Of a stretch of 34,072 bases of DNA, positions 24,924 through 32,141 are shown piece after piece. Made by a program: the position numbers and the translations under genes. The stretch is from JAWWBN01 sp033720955. Lineage in GTDB: Bacteria; Acidobacteriota; Thermoanaerobaculia; Multivoradales; JAHEKO01. The stretch covers positions 1-34,072 of the forward strand of contig JAWWBN010000010.1 in the NCBI GenBank assembly GCA_033720955.1, written 5' to 3'. Position 1 is the first letter of the stretch; every line of letters begins with the position of its first letter. The notes below the pieces were generated by a model. It saw only the letters and a list, made by a program, of their open reading frames with translations. It ran no database searches and was not told the DNA's origin.

Positions 24924-25427
24924 ATGCCGGCGATGGTCTCCGTCCTGATGGGTTCCCGCTCCGACTGGCCCGTGATGCAGCACTGCGCTGCGACGCTCGA
25001 GGAGCTGGGCATCGGGCACGACGTCCGCGTCCTCTCCGCCCACCGCACCCCCGAAGCCCTCTTCGAGTACGTGGCCGGCGCCGAGCGGGCCGGCACGCGG
25101 GTCTTCATCGCCGCCGCCGGGGGGGCCGCCCACCTCGCCGGTGTCGTGGCGGCCAAGACCACGCGGCCCGTTCTGGCGGTGCCCATGGAGTCCAAGATCC
25201 AGGGCATCGACTCGCTGCTGTCGATGGTCCAGATGCCGGCCGGGGTGCCGGTGGCGACCTTCGCCATCGGCAAGGCGGGGGCGGTCAACGCCGCCCTCTT
25301 CGCCGGCCAGGTGCTGGGGGTGGGGGACGCCGGCGTCGCCGAGCGGGTGGCGGACGACCGGCGCGGCCGCGCGGCGAGGGTGCTGGCCGACCCCGATCCC
25401 CGGCAGCCTCCGCCGAGCGACGGCTGA
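24924..25427 (+). CDS. purE: N5-carboxyaminoimidazole ribonucleotide mutase (class I PurE)
   Basis: A 167-residue PurE. MVSVLMGSRSDWPVM, the SAHRTPEALFEY loop, AAAGGAAHLAGVVAAKTTRP and SLLSMVQMPAGVPVAT are the conserved blocks around the active site. The enzyme converts N5-CAIR to CAIR in purine synthesis and acts as an octamer in the cytoplasm. A tail of about 10 Pro-rich residues extends the usual length slightly. A purK partner is not adjacent in this window. It is followed after 7 bp by an SDR gene. Confidence 0.95.
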   Translation: MPAMVSVLMGSRSDWPVMQHCAATLEELGIGHDVRVLSAHRTPEALFEYVAGAERAGTRVFIAAAGGAAHLAGVVAAKTTRPVLAVPMESKIQGIDSLLSMVQMPAGVPVATFAIGKAGAVNAALFAGQVLGVGDAGVAERVADDRRGRAARVLADPDPRQPPPSDG

Positions 25428-25434
25428 GGAGGGG

Positions 25435-26112
25435 ATGGCGTCGCGGGTCGTCATCACCGGCGCCACCCGCGGGCTGGGCCGCGCGATGACGATCGGCTTC
25501 GCGCGGCGTGGCCACCACGTCGTCGGCTGCGGCCGCTCGCGCGAGCATCTGGACGAGCTGGCGCGCAGCCTGGGAGAGCCGCACGACTTCCGACAGGTGG
25601 ACGTGCGAGGGGATGGGGTCGAGGAGTGGGCGGAGGGCGTGCTCGAGCGCTACGGCCCCCCCGACCTGCTGATCAACAACGCCGCGCTGATCAACCGGTC
25701 GGCGCCGCTCTGGGAGATCACGCGGGAGGAGATGGAGGAGCTCATCGGGGTCAACGTGCTCGGCGTCTACCGGGTCCTCGCCGCCTTCCTGCCGGCGATG
25801 ATCGAGCGTCGCTCGGGCGTGGTGGTCAACCTGAGCTCCGGCTGGGGGCGCTCGACCTCGCCCGAGGTGGCGCCCTACTGCGCCAGCAAGTACGCCGTCG
25901 AGGGGATGACCAAGGCGCTCGCGCAGGAGCTGCCGCAGGGCATGGCGGCCGTGGCTCTCTCCCCCGGGGTCGTGGACACCGACATGCTGCGCTCGGCCTG
26001 GGGCGAGGACGCCGCGGCCCACCCCAAGCCGGAGGCGTGGGCCGAGCGGGCGGTACCCTACCTGCTCTCCCTGGGTCCGAAGCAGAACGGAGCCTCCCTC
26101 ACGGTAAGCTGA
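25435..26112 (+). CDS. Short-chain dehydrogenase/reductase (SDR)
   Basis: A 225-residue classical SDR: cofactor motif TGATRGLG (about 9-16), NNAA in LLINNAALIN, catalytic Ser in NLSSGWG, and Tyr/Lys in YCASKYAVEG (YxxxK). The PGVVDTDM block is typical. An Arg in GCGRSREHL after the second strand suggests NADPH preference. The substrate is unknown. The ATG is preceded by GAGGAGGGG, a good ribosome site. It probably shares a transcript with purE and the CstA-like gene. Confidence 0.92.
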   Translation: MASRVVITGATRGLGRAMTIGFARRGHHVVGCGRSREHLDELARSLGEPHDFRQVDVRGDGVEEWAEGVLERYGPPDLLINNAALINRSAPLWEITREEMEELIGVNVLGVYRVLAAFLPAMIERRSGVVVNLSSGWGRSTSPEVAPYCASKYAVEGMTKALAQELPQGMAAVALSPGVVDTDMLRSAWGEDAAAHPKPEAWAERAVPYLLSLGPKQNGASLTVS

Positions 26113-26121
26113 GGCCGCCCG

Positions 26122-27861
26122 ATGGCAGCCCTGGTCACCGCCTTCTGTCTGCTGGCCTACTTCGCCGGCTACACGCTCTACGCCCGCTACCTGGCGCGGC
26201 GGGTCTTCCGGCTGGACCCCGACCGGGTCACGCCGGCCCACGAGCTCGAGGACGGGGTGGACTACGTCCCGACCCGCAAATACGTCCTCTTCGGCCACCA
26301 CTGGGCCTCGATCACCGGGCTCTCGCCGATGCTGGGGCCCGCCGTGGCCGTCATCTGGGGCTGGCTGCCGGCGACGCTGTGGGTGGTCTTCGGAGCTCTC
26401 TTCGTGGGCTGCGTCCACGATTTCGGCGCCCTGGTGGTGAGCATGCGGGCGCGCGGCATGTCGATCGGCAAGGCGGCCGAAGGGATCGTGGGACCGCGGG
26501 CCAAGACCCTCTTCCACCTGATCATCTTCTTCGGCATCGCCCTCGCGATGGGCGTCTTCGTCTTCGTGATCGCCGAGCTGTTCGCCATCAGCGACGCCTG
26601 GAGCCCGGACCGGCCGCTGGCCGACCCCGCCTCGTTCCCCACCGCGGTGCTGCCCTCGGCGGCCCTGGTGGTGCTGGCCATGATCATGGGATGGCTGCTC
26701 TACAAGCGGGGTGCGCCCCTCCTCCCGGTCACCGCGGTGGGCTTCGCGCTCATGCTGGCGTCGGTCTGGGCCGGTCTCGAGCTGCCCCTGCTCGGTCTCG
26801 AGCGCTCCGCCTGGCCGGAGCTGCCGACCTGGATCGTGCTCCTGCTGGGCTACTCCTTCGCGGCCTCCGTGCTGCCGGTGTGGAGCCTCCTCCAGGCGCG
26901 CGACTTCCTCAACTCGCTGCTGCTCTACCTGGGCCTGGGACTCGCCTACCTGGGGATCTTCGTCTGGCGGCCCGAGTTCGTGGCGCCGGCCTTTCGACCC
27001 CAGCCGGAGGGGGCCCCCAGCTTCTACCCCTTCGTCTTCATCGTCATCGCCTGTGGCGCCGCCAGCGGCTTTCACTCGCTGGTCGCCTCGGGCACCACCG
27101 CGAAGCAGATCGGCTCGGAGAAGGACGCGCGCTTCATCGGCTACGGCGGCATGGTGGGGGAGTCGCTGCTGGGGCTGCTGGCGGTGCTGGCGACCACGGC
27201 CGGGGTGGTGGCCGCAGGGGGCGGGTCGGCCCGGGAGCTGTGGGCCACCACCTACCGCGACTGGGACGCGATGAGCGGGCTGGGCAGCAAGATCGGCATC
27301 TTCATCACCGGCGCGGCCCACTTCATCGAGCGTCTCGGGGTGGCCGACCATCGGGTCGCCACCGCCTTCGTGGCCGTGGTGGTGGTCTCCTTCGCCCTGA
27401 CCACCCTCGACTCGGCCACCCGGCTGCTGCGCTTCAACATCTCGGAGATCGGCGAGACCCTGGGTCTGAAGGTGCTGGCGAACCGCTACCTGGCGTCGGG
27501 TCTGGCGGTCGTCGTCATCGGCTTCTTCGCCTTCTACGAGATCGGGGGGCGGCCCGCCGGCCTGGCGCTGTGGGCGCTCTTCGGCACCACCAACCAGCTC
27601 CTCGCGGGCCTCGCCCTGCTGGTGGTCACCATGTATCTGAAGCAGAGGGGACGCAACGCCTGGGTCACGGCGCTGCCCGCCATCTTCATGCTGGTGTCCA
27701 CGGTGGCGGCCATGGTGGACAACCTGGACGGCTTCCGACGCCAATGGAGCCAGGGGGGAGCGGTGCTCTTCGTGGTCGGCTCCATCCTCCTGGCCCTGGC
27801 GGTCTGGCTGCTCGTGGAGGCGGTGCTGGCCTGGCGGCGGCCGGCCTCGTCCGACCCGTAG
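26122..27861 (+). CDS. cstA: CstA/BtsT-type peptide or pyruvate transporter (carbon starvation protein A family)
   Basis: A 579-residue, strongly hydrophobic protein with about 15-16 helices. Diagnostic CstA blocks are DGVDYVPTRKYVLFGHHWASITGLSP (split here across positions about 45-70), GPAVAVIWGWLPA, VGCVHDFGALVVSMRARG, FHSLVASGTTAKQI and the late TTLDSATRLLRF. Members import peptides during starvation or take up pyruvate with protons. The length is nearer the shorter BtsT-unlike branch than the ~700-residue E. coli proteins. Start ATG 26122, 9 bp after the SDR stop, with GAGG upstream. The symbol marks the family rather than the proven substrate. Confidence 0.9.
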   Translation: MAALVTAFCLLAYFAGYTLYARYLARRVFRLDPDRVTPAHELEDGVDYVPTRKYVLFGHHWASITGLSPMLGPAVAVIWGWLPATLWVVFGALFVGCVHDFGALVVSMRARGMSIGKAAEGIVGPRAKTLFHLIIFFGIALAMGVFVFVIAELFAISDAWSPDRPLADPASFPTAVLPSAALVVLAMIMGWLLYKRGAPLLPVTAVGFALMLASVWAGLELPLLGLERSAWPELPTWIVLLLGYSFAASVLPVWSLLQARDFLNSLLLYLGLGLAYLGIFVWRPEFVAPAFRPQPEGAPSFYPFVFIVIACGAASGFHSLVASGTTAKQIGSEKDARFIGYGGMVGESLLGLLAVLATTAGVVAAGGGSARELWATTYRDWDAMSGLGSKIGIFITGAAHFIERLGVADHRVATAFVAVVVVSFALTTLDSATRLLRFNISEIGETLGLKVLANRYLASGLAVVVIGFFAFYEIGGRPAGLALWALFGTTNQLLAGLALLVVTMYLKQRGRNAWVTALPAIFMLVSTVAAMVDNLDGFRRQWSQGGAVLFVVGSILLALAVWLLVEAVLAWRRPASSDP

Positions 27862-27961
27862 GATCTATGGGCGGCCTGTGGCCGGTGGCGGGAGGGGGAG
27901 TGTGGGTTCGGTAACAGCACGGACGCAGGGGCTTCTGCAAGACTGTTCGCGGGAGGATCAC

Positions 27962-28594
27962 ATGAGAGGAAAGATTCGACAGACGGCCTGGATCCTGGGA
28001 CTCGTGGTGGCTGCCGCCGGGGTCGTGCACGCGCAGACCGACTGCCGCGACCGGCTGGATCTGACCACCGCCTACGAGTGCGAGATCCGCGACGAGGCCG
28101 GTGGCTCGAGCCAGGGCACCGTGGAGTTCGCAGACGTGGACGGGGTGCTCTTCACCTCCACCCTGACCCTCGACGGCGGCGGGACGCCGGTGGTCACCAC
28201 CGGAGTCTGCTCCTGCCGCAGCCGCGGCAGCCTGGCGGCGCCCCAGTTCGCCGCTGCGCTGGACTGGCACTGCGTGTCCGACCTCGGCGCCGGCCAGGCG
28301 GAAGTGCTCGCGGGAAAGACCACCGGCAACGGCAGGAAGCTCAAGCAGGTCGAGCTCTTCTCGGTCGATCAGGCCGTGCCGCAGGCGCTGTGGCTGCGGA
28401 TGGAGTGCGAGGCCGCCAAGGGCGCCGGGCCGGGAAGCGCGGGCCCCGGATCCGGCGGCCCGGGGGCCGGCCCGGGCAACGGCAACCCCAACGACCCCGA
28501 CGACGGCAACGGCAAGGGGAAGGGCAAGGGGAAGGGCAAGGGCAACGGCAACGGCGGCGGCAACGGCAAGGGGAAGGGCGGCGGCGGCGACTGA
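27962..28594 (+). CDS. Secreted Cys-rich protein with Gly/Lys/Asn repeat tail
   Basis: A 210-residue exported protein. Residues 1-24 are a signal peptide (MRGKIRQ, hydrophobic core, cleavage after VHA). The mature domain (about 25-150) has six cysteines (in TDC, YEC, GVCSC, WHC and MEC), enough for three disulfides, and beta-type sequence. From about residue 155 the chain becomes low-complexity: a Gly/Ala/Pro/Ser hinge, an acidic NPNDPDD patch, then alternating Gly-Lys, Gly-Asn and Gly-Gly to the end. The tail is strongly basic and probably extended, suited to binding polyanions or the cell surface. I recognise no family. The ATG at 27962 has GGGAGG about 5 nt upstream; an upstream ATG at 27878 would bury the signal peptide. 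Confidence 0.8.
   Translation: MRGKIRQTAWILGLVVAAAGVVHAQTDCRDRLDLTTAYECEIRDEAGGSSQGTVEFADVDGVLFTSTLTLDGGGTPVVTTGVCSCRSRGSLAAPQFAAALDWHCVSDLGAGQAEVLAGKTTGNGRKLKQVELFSVDQAVPQALWLRMECEAAKGAGPGSAGPGSGGPGAGPGNGNPNDPDDGNGKGKGKGKGKGNGNGGGNGKGKGGGGD
28504..28591 (+). repeat. Low-complexity GGCAAG/GGCAAC-type coding repeat
   Basis: Imperfect hexamers encoding Gly-Lys and Gly-Asn make up the C-terminal tail of the secreted protein. Mixed GGC/GGG codons indicate amino-acid-level rather than strict DNA repetition, though length changes by slippage are likely. Confidence 0.75.
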
Positions 28595-28618
28595 GGGTCG
28601 CCTCCTCCGGCCGGCTCC

Positions 28619-29698
28619 CTAGCGGGTGTCGTCCGCCGCCGTGACGGGGTGGGCGACCACGCCGTCGAGCTCCTCCACGAAGGTGGCGCCGAAGGCCGTG
28701 GCGGGCGTCCAGGCTCCCGGGGCCAGCTCGCCCGCGGTGACCCGCCGGGCGCACTCCACCGAGGAGACGGCGGTGAAGGCGTAGCCCTCCGGTGTCTCGA
28801 GCGTCGCGGTGACCGCGCCGCCGGGTCCCTCCGCCCGGCCCCACAGATAGACGCGGGCGCTCTCCCGGGTCTCCCGGTCGGGTCCGGTCACGGTCCGCTC
28901 GATGCGCCACTGGAGGAACCGCTTGACCGGGGCGAGACCGGCGATCGGGAGCAGCCGCCGCAGGCGGCGCATCCGGCGGATGGCGCTGGGCGGCGCTCCG
29001 GTGTAGACGCGGATGCTCGGGATGCCGGTGGTGCGGAAGGCGCTGGCCACGTCGCCCCAGGGGATCGTCATGGCCCACCGGGGGCCGCACGAGAAGTGGA
29101 TCTTCTTGACGTCCCAGGCGGGCGGCACCGGCACGATCTCGCCGTCCCGACGGATGGCGCCGGCGTGCGGGAGCGACTCGATCATGGTCTTCAAGGTGCC
29201 CCGGCTGGCCGAGCCGCCGTCGCTGGCGAAGGCCAGCTCGAGCCGCTCGGCGCCCGGCAGCGCCGCGGCCAGACGGGCGGCCAGACAGTCGGTGGGCACG
29301 ACGTCGAAGCCGGCGCCGGGGAGGAGAGCGACCCCCGCCCCCTGCGCCTTGGCGTGGCGGCGGTAGATCGACTCGAAGACGGCGATCTCGCCGGTGATGT
29401 CCAGGTAGTGGACGCCGCCGGCCAGGCAGGCCTCGACCATGGCCCGGCTGGTGCGCACGAACGGGCCGGCGCAGTGGAGCACCGTCCTCACGCCGCCCAG
29501 GCCCCGCGCCAGCGCCGCGGAATCGTCGAGGGCGAAGATCCGGTGGGGGAGGTCCAGCTCCGCCGCGAGTCGGGCGACCGGCTCTTCCCGGCGGCCGGCC
29601 AGCAGCGGGCGCAGGCCGCGGCGCGCCGCCTCGCGGGCCACCAGCTCGCCGGTGTAGCCGTTGGCGCCGTAGACCAGCCAGCCGTCGTGAGCGCTCAT
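28619..29698 (-). CDS. Saccharopine-dehydrogenase-like NAD(P)-binding protein (trans-acting enoyl reductase-like)
   Basis: A 359-residue protein with an N-terminal Rossmann motif YGANGYTGELVA (about 9-20), then LAGRREEPVARLA, VLHCAGPFVRTSRAMVEACLAGGVHYLDITGE and LLPGAGFDVVPTDCLA. These match the saccharopine-dehydrogenase NADP-binding family, which includes mycobacterial trans-acting enoyl reductases and many uncharacterised oxidoreductases. The C-terminal half (TLKTMIESLPHAG, then KKIHFSCGPRWAMTIPWGD) is also typical. No lysine-pathway genes are near, so a lipid or other reduction is more likely than saccharopine metabolism. The ATG at 29698 faces the amidohydrolase gene across 32 bp. Confidence 0.88.
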   Translation of the reverse strand: MSAHDGWLVYGANGYTGELVAREAARRGLRPLLAGRREEPVARLAAELDLPHRIFALDDSAALARGLGGVRTVLHCAGPFVRTSRAMVEACLAGGVHYLDITGEIAVFESIYRRHAKAQGAGVALLPGAGFDVVPTDCLAARLAAALPGAERLELAFASDGGSASRGTLKTMIESLPHAGAIRRDGEIVPVPPAWDVKKIHFSCGPRWAMTIPWGDVASAFRTTGIPSIRVYTGAPPSAIRRMRRLRRLLPIAGLAPVKRFLQWRIERTVTGPDRETRESARVYLWGRAEGPGGAVTATLETPEGYAFTAVSSVECARRVTAGELAPGAWTPATAFGATFVEELDGVVAHPVTAADDTR

Positions 29699-29705
29699 GC
29701 GAGCG

Positions 29706-29724
29706 ATTGTAGGGCAGGTAGGAT
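29706..29724. promoter_or_regulatory. Back-to-back leaderless promoters (TACAAT minus, TAGGAT plus)
   Basis: On the minus strand TACAAT (29711-29706) ends 7 nt before the ATG at 29698. On the plus strand TAGGAT (29719-29724) ends 6 nt before the GTG at 29731. The whole gap between the two start codons is 32 bp, which leaves almost no room for untranslated leaders on either side. Confidence 0.5.
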
Positions 29725-29730
29725 GGCGGG

Positions 29731-31077
29731 GTGAGCGGCGAGCGTTGGACCCTGCGCGGCGGCACCGTCCTGACGCTCGACGGCGAGGCGCGGATCGTGC
29801 CGTCGGCGGACGTGGTCGTGGAGGCCGGACGGATCGCGGCGGTGGGACCCGGCGCCGGGGGCGCCGCGGCGCCCGGCGACGTGGAGCTGGACGGCGACCT
29901 GGTGCTGCCCGGGCTGATCCAGGGTCACCTGCACCTCGGGCAGACCCTCTTCCGCGGCCTCGCCGAGGGCCGTCGGCTGCTGCCCTGGCTGCGCGAGCGG
30001 ATCTGGCCCCTGGAGGCCGCGCACGACGACGAGAGCGCCTACTGGTCCACCCTGCTGGGCGCCTCGGAGTGCCTGCTCGGGGGCACCACCATGGTGCAGG
30101 AGATCGGCATCGGCCCGGGAGCGCGGGGGCTCCTCGAGGGTCTGCGCGACTCGGGGCTCCGGGCCCAGGCCGGGCTCTGTCTGATGGACTCGGGCGACGG
30201 CCTGCCCCGGCGGCTGCGAGCCGACACCGAGGCGACGCTGGTGGCGACGGAGGAGCTGGGAGGGGAGTTCGACGGCGCCGCCGGCGGGCGACTTCGCTAT
30301 CTGCTCAACCCGCGCTTCCTCCTCTCCTGCTCCGACCCGCTCTGGGCCGGGGTGCGGGAGCTGGCCGAGCGGCGCGGCTGGGCGATCCACACCCACGCCT
30401 TGGAGCAGCGGGAGGAGGGGCAGGAGGTGCTGCGCCTCAAGGGGGCCGACGAGATCGAGTACTTCGACCGTACCGGGATCCTGGCGCAGGACTTCCGCAT
30501 CGCCCACGGCGTCTGGCTCACCCACGAGCACCTGGAGAGGGTGCGGGGCCGCCGCTTCAGCGTGGTCCACTGCCCCAGCTCGAACTGCAAGCTGGGGTCG
30601 GGGATCTGCGATCTGCCGGCGTTGAAGGCGGCCGGAATCCCCGTCGGGGTGGGAACCGACGGCGCCGCCTGCAGCAACACCCTGGACGCGCTGGCGGAGG
30701 TGCGGCTCGCCGCCCTCCTGCAGAGCCTGGAGCGGGGCCCGGGGAGCTTCCGCGGCGTGGACGCCCTCCGGCTGGCGACGAGCGAGGGCGCTCGCGCACT
30801 GGGGCTGGAGGACGAGCTCGGCTCGGTCGAGCCGGGCAAGCGGGCCGACCTCCTGGTCCTGTCGCGCAGCCGGCCGGAGCTGTGGGGTGCGGCGGAGGCC
30901 GATCTCCACGACCTGGTGGTCTACGGCGCCACCCGGGCGGCGGTGCGACGCGTGGTCGTGGGGGGCGAGACGGTCGTGGAGGAGGGGCGTCTCACTCGTC
31001 TGGATCCACAGCGGATCCGGACGGGGGCGGCCCGCTCTCTGAAGCGGCTCCTGGAGCGGGCGAAGGTGACTCTCTGA
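29731..31077 (+). CDS. Metal-dependent amidohydrolase/deaminase (MtaD/SsnA/chlorohydrolase type)
   Basis: A 448-residue amidohydrolase of the cytosine-deaminase-like subgroup. Metal ligands are His66 and His68 (GHLHLG), a His in IHTHALE, a His in HGVWLTHEHLE and the Asp of VGTDGAACSN. SSNCKLGSGICDLPALKAAG and the end GSVEPGKRADLLVL are usual for 5'-methylthioadenosine/S-adenosylhomocysteine deaminases, guanine/8-oxoguanine deaminases and atrazine-type hydrolases. It probably deaminates a purine-like or guanidino compound; the substrate is uncertain. The GTG start lies 6 nt after TAGGAT. Its 3' end overlaps the convergent membrane-protein gene by 86 bp. Confidence 0.9.
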   Translation: MSGERWTLRGGTVLTLDGEARIVPSADVVVEAGRIAAVGPGAGGAAAPGDVELDGDLVLPGLIQGHLHLGQTLFRGLAEGRRLLPWLRERIWPLEAAHDDESAYWSTLLGASECLLGGTTMVQEIGIGPGARGLLEGLRDSGLRAQAGLCLMDSGDGLPRRLRADTEATLVATEELGGEFDGAAGGRLRYLLNPRFLLSCSDPLWAGVRELAERRGWAIHTHALEQREEGQEVLRLKGADEIEYFDRTGILAQDFRIAHGVWLTHEHLERVRGRRFSVVHCPSSNCKLGSGICDLPALKAAGIPVGVGTDGAACSNTLDALAEVRLAALLQSLERGPGSFRGVDALRLATSEGARALGLEDELGSVEPGKRADLLVLSRSRPELWGAAEADLHDLVVYGATRAAVRRVVVGGETVVEEGRLTRLDPQRIRTGAARSLKRLLERAKVTL

Positions 31078-32101
31078 CGCCTCGGCGCTCGGCGAGCTCG
31101 AAGTAGAGGAGCGCCGGGACGCCGGTGGCGATCACCACCGCGTAGTGCAGACCGCGGTAGATCAGGGTCGCCGCCGCGGCATCGGTCTCGCCGATTCCCA
31201 GGGCGATGAAGCCGGCGGCCATCGCCGCCTCGGTGGTCGCCACACCCCCCGGACTGCCCGTCACGGCGCCCACGATGACCCCGCCGCCGACCACCGCGAC
31301 CACCGCGGCCAGCCCGATCTCGACGTCGAGGGCGCGGAAGACCAGCCACTGGGCTCCGGCGTTGAAGGTGGCGTAGACGAGGCTCCACCCGATCATGGCC
31401 AGCAGCAGGTCACCCTGCCCCAGCAGCCGGCGCAGCATCTCCACCAGGCCGCGCCCGTGCTCGGCGAGGGCGGGGAAGCGCTCCGCCCGCGCCCGCGCCC
31501 CGGCGATCACCGTCTCGACCAGGCGGGAGCTCAGGGAGATGCGGCCGGAGCGCAGACCGACCACGGAGAGCGATGCCGCGGCCCCCACCCCCAGCCCCAC
31601 CGCGACCAGCAGGAGCGACCCCCGCTGCCATGCGAGCACCACCCCGACGCCCCAGAGGAGAAGCGCGGCGGCGGCGCCGTGGGTGGCCTGGTCGAAGAGG
31701 ACGACGCCGTAGTGCCGGCCGAAGCTGAGCCGGCTGCCGCGCGCCAGGTATCGGGCTCGGAAGATCGCCCCGAAGACGCGCAGGTAGGGGGTCGCGTGGT
31801 TGACGGCGACCGAGGCTGCCACGGCCGCCAGGCGCCGCAGGGGCCGGGAGGGCTCGCCCAGCCGCGCCAGGGCCAGCCCCCACCGCTGCGCCCAGGCGAC
31901 GAGCCGGCCGGCCAGGAGAAGGGCGGCCGCCGCCGCCAGCGCCCGATCGACCTGGCCGAGCCGAGATCTGAGCGTCTCCCAGTCCATTCCCGCGGCCAGC
32001 TTCCACGCCACCGCCAGCACCAGCAGGGCGAAGATCGTCTTGGCCGCGACCTTCAGCGGTCGGTGTGAGCGACGGATCGTGGACGGGGCGGGGCGGGACA
32101 C
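30992..32101 (-). CDS. UPF0104/lysylphosphatidylglycerol synthase TM-domain-like membrane protein
   Basis: A 369-residue protein with about eight transmembrane helices. Blocks such as RLVAWAQRWGLALARLG, VNHATPYLRVFGAIFRARYLARG, GRHYGVVLFDQATHGA, GSPGGVATTEAAMAAGFIALGI and ATLIYRGLHYAVVIATGVPALLY fit the UPF0104/AglD-like family related to the flippase part of MprF. A role in lipid flipping or glycolipid export is plausible. I start it at the GTG at 32101; longer frames run upstream into the divergent gene. TAACGT (minus, 32117-32112) lies 10 nt upstream. The last 28 codons are a polar tail that overlaps the end of the amidohydrolase gene. Confidence 0.85.
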   Translation of the reverse strand: MSRPAPSTIRRSHRPLKVAAKTIFALLVLAVAWKLAAGMDWETLRSRLGQVDRALAAAAALLLAGRLVAWAQRWGLALARLGEPSRPLRRLAAVAASVAVNHATPYLRVFGAIFRARYLARGSRLSFGRHYGVVLFDQATHGAAAALLLWGVGVVLAWQRGSLLLVAVGLGVGAAASLSVVGLRSGRISLSSRLVETVIAGARARAERFPALAEHGRGLVEMLRRLLGQGDLLLAMIGWSLVYATFNAGAQWLVFRALDVEIGLAAVVAVVGGGVIVGAVTGSPGGVATTEAAMAAGFIALGIGETDAAAATLIYRGLHYAVVIATGVPALLYFELAERRGVRESPSPAPGAASESGPPPSGSAVDPDE

Positions 32102-32127
32102 GGCGCCCGCAACGTTACCCCTTCTGG

Positions 32128-32133
32128 TAGTTT
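32128..32133 (+). promoter_or_regulatory. Putative -10 element (TAGTTT), leaderless start of sulfatase-like gene
   Basis: TAGTTT ends 8 nt before the GTG at 32142. The divergent UPF0104 gene has TAACGT on the other strand at 32117-32112, so this 40-bp gap again holds two back-to-back candidates. Confidence 0.4.
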
Positions 32134-32141
32134 CGCCGGCC

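Noticed and set aside
28369..28569. Pro/Leu-rich minus-strand frame opposite the Gly/Lys tail.
   Set aside because: It is the complement of the GGCAAG-type repeat and has no start context or domain.
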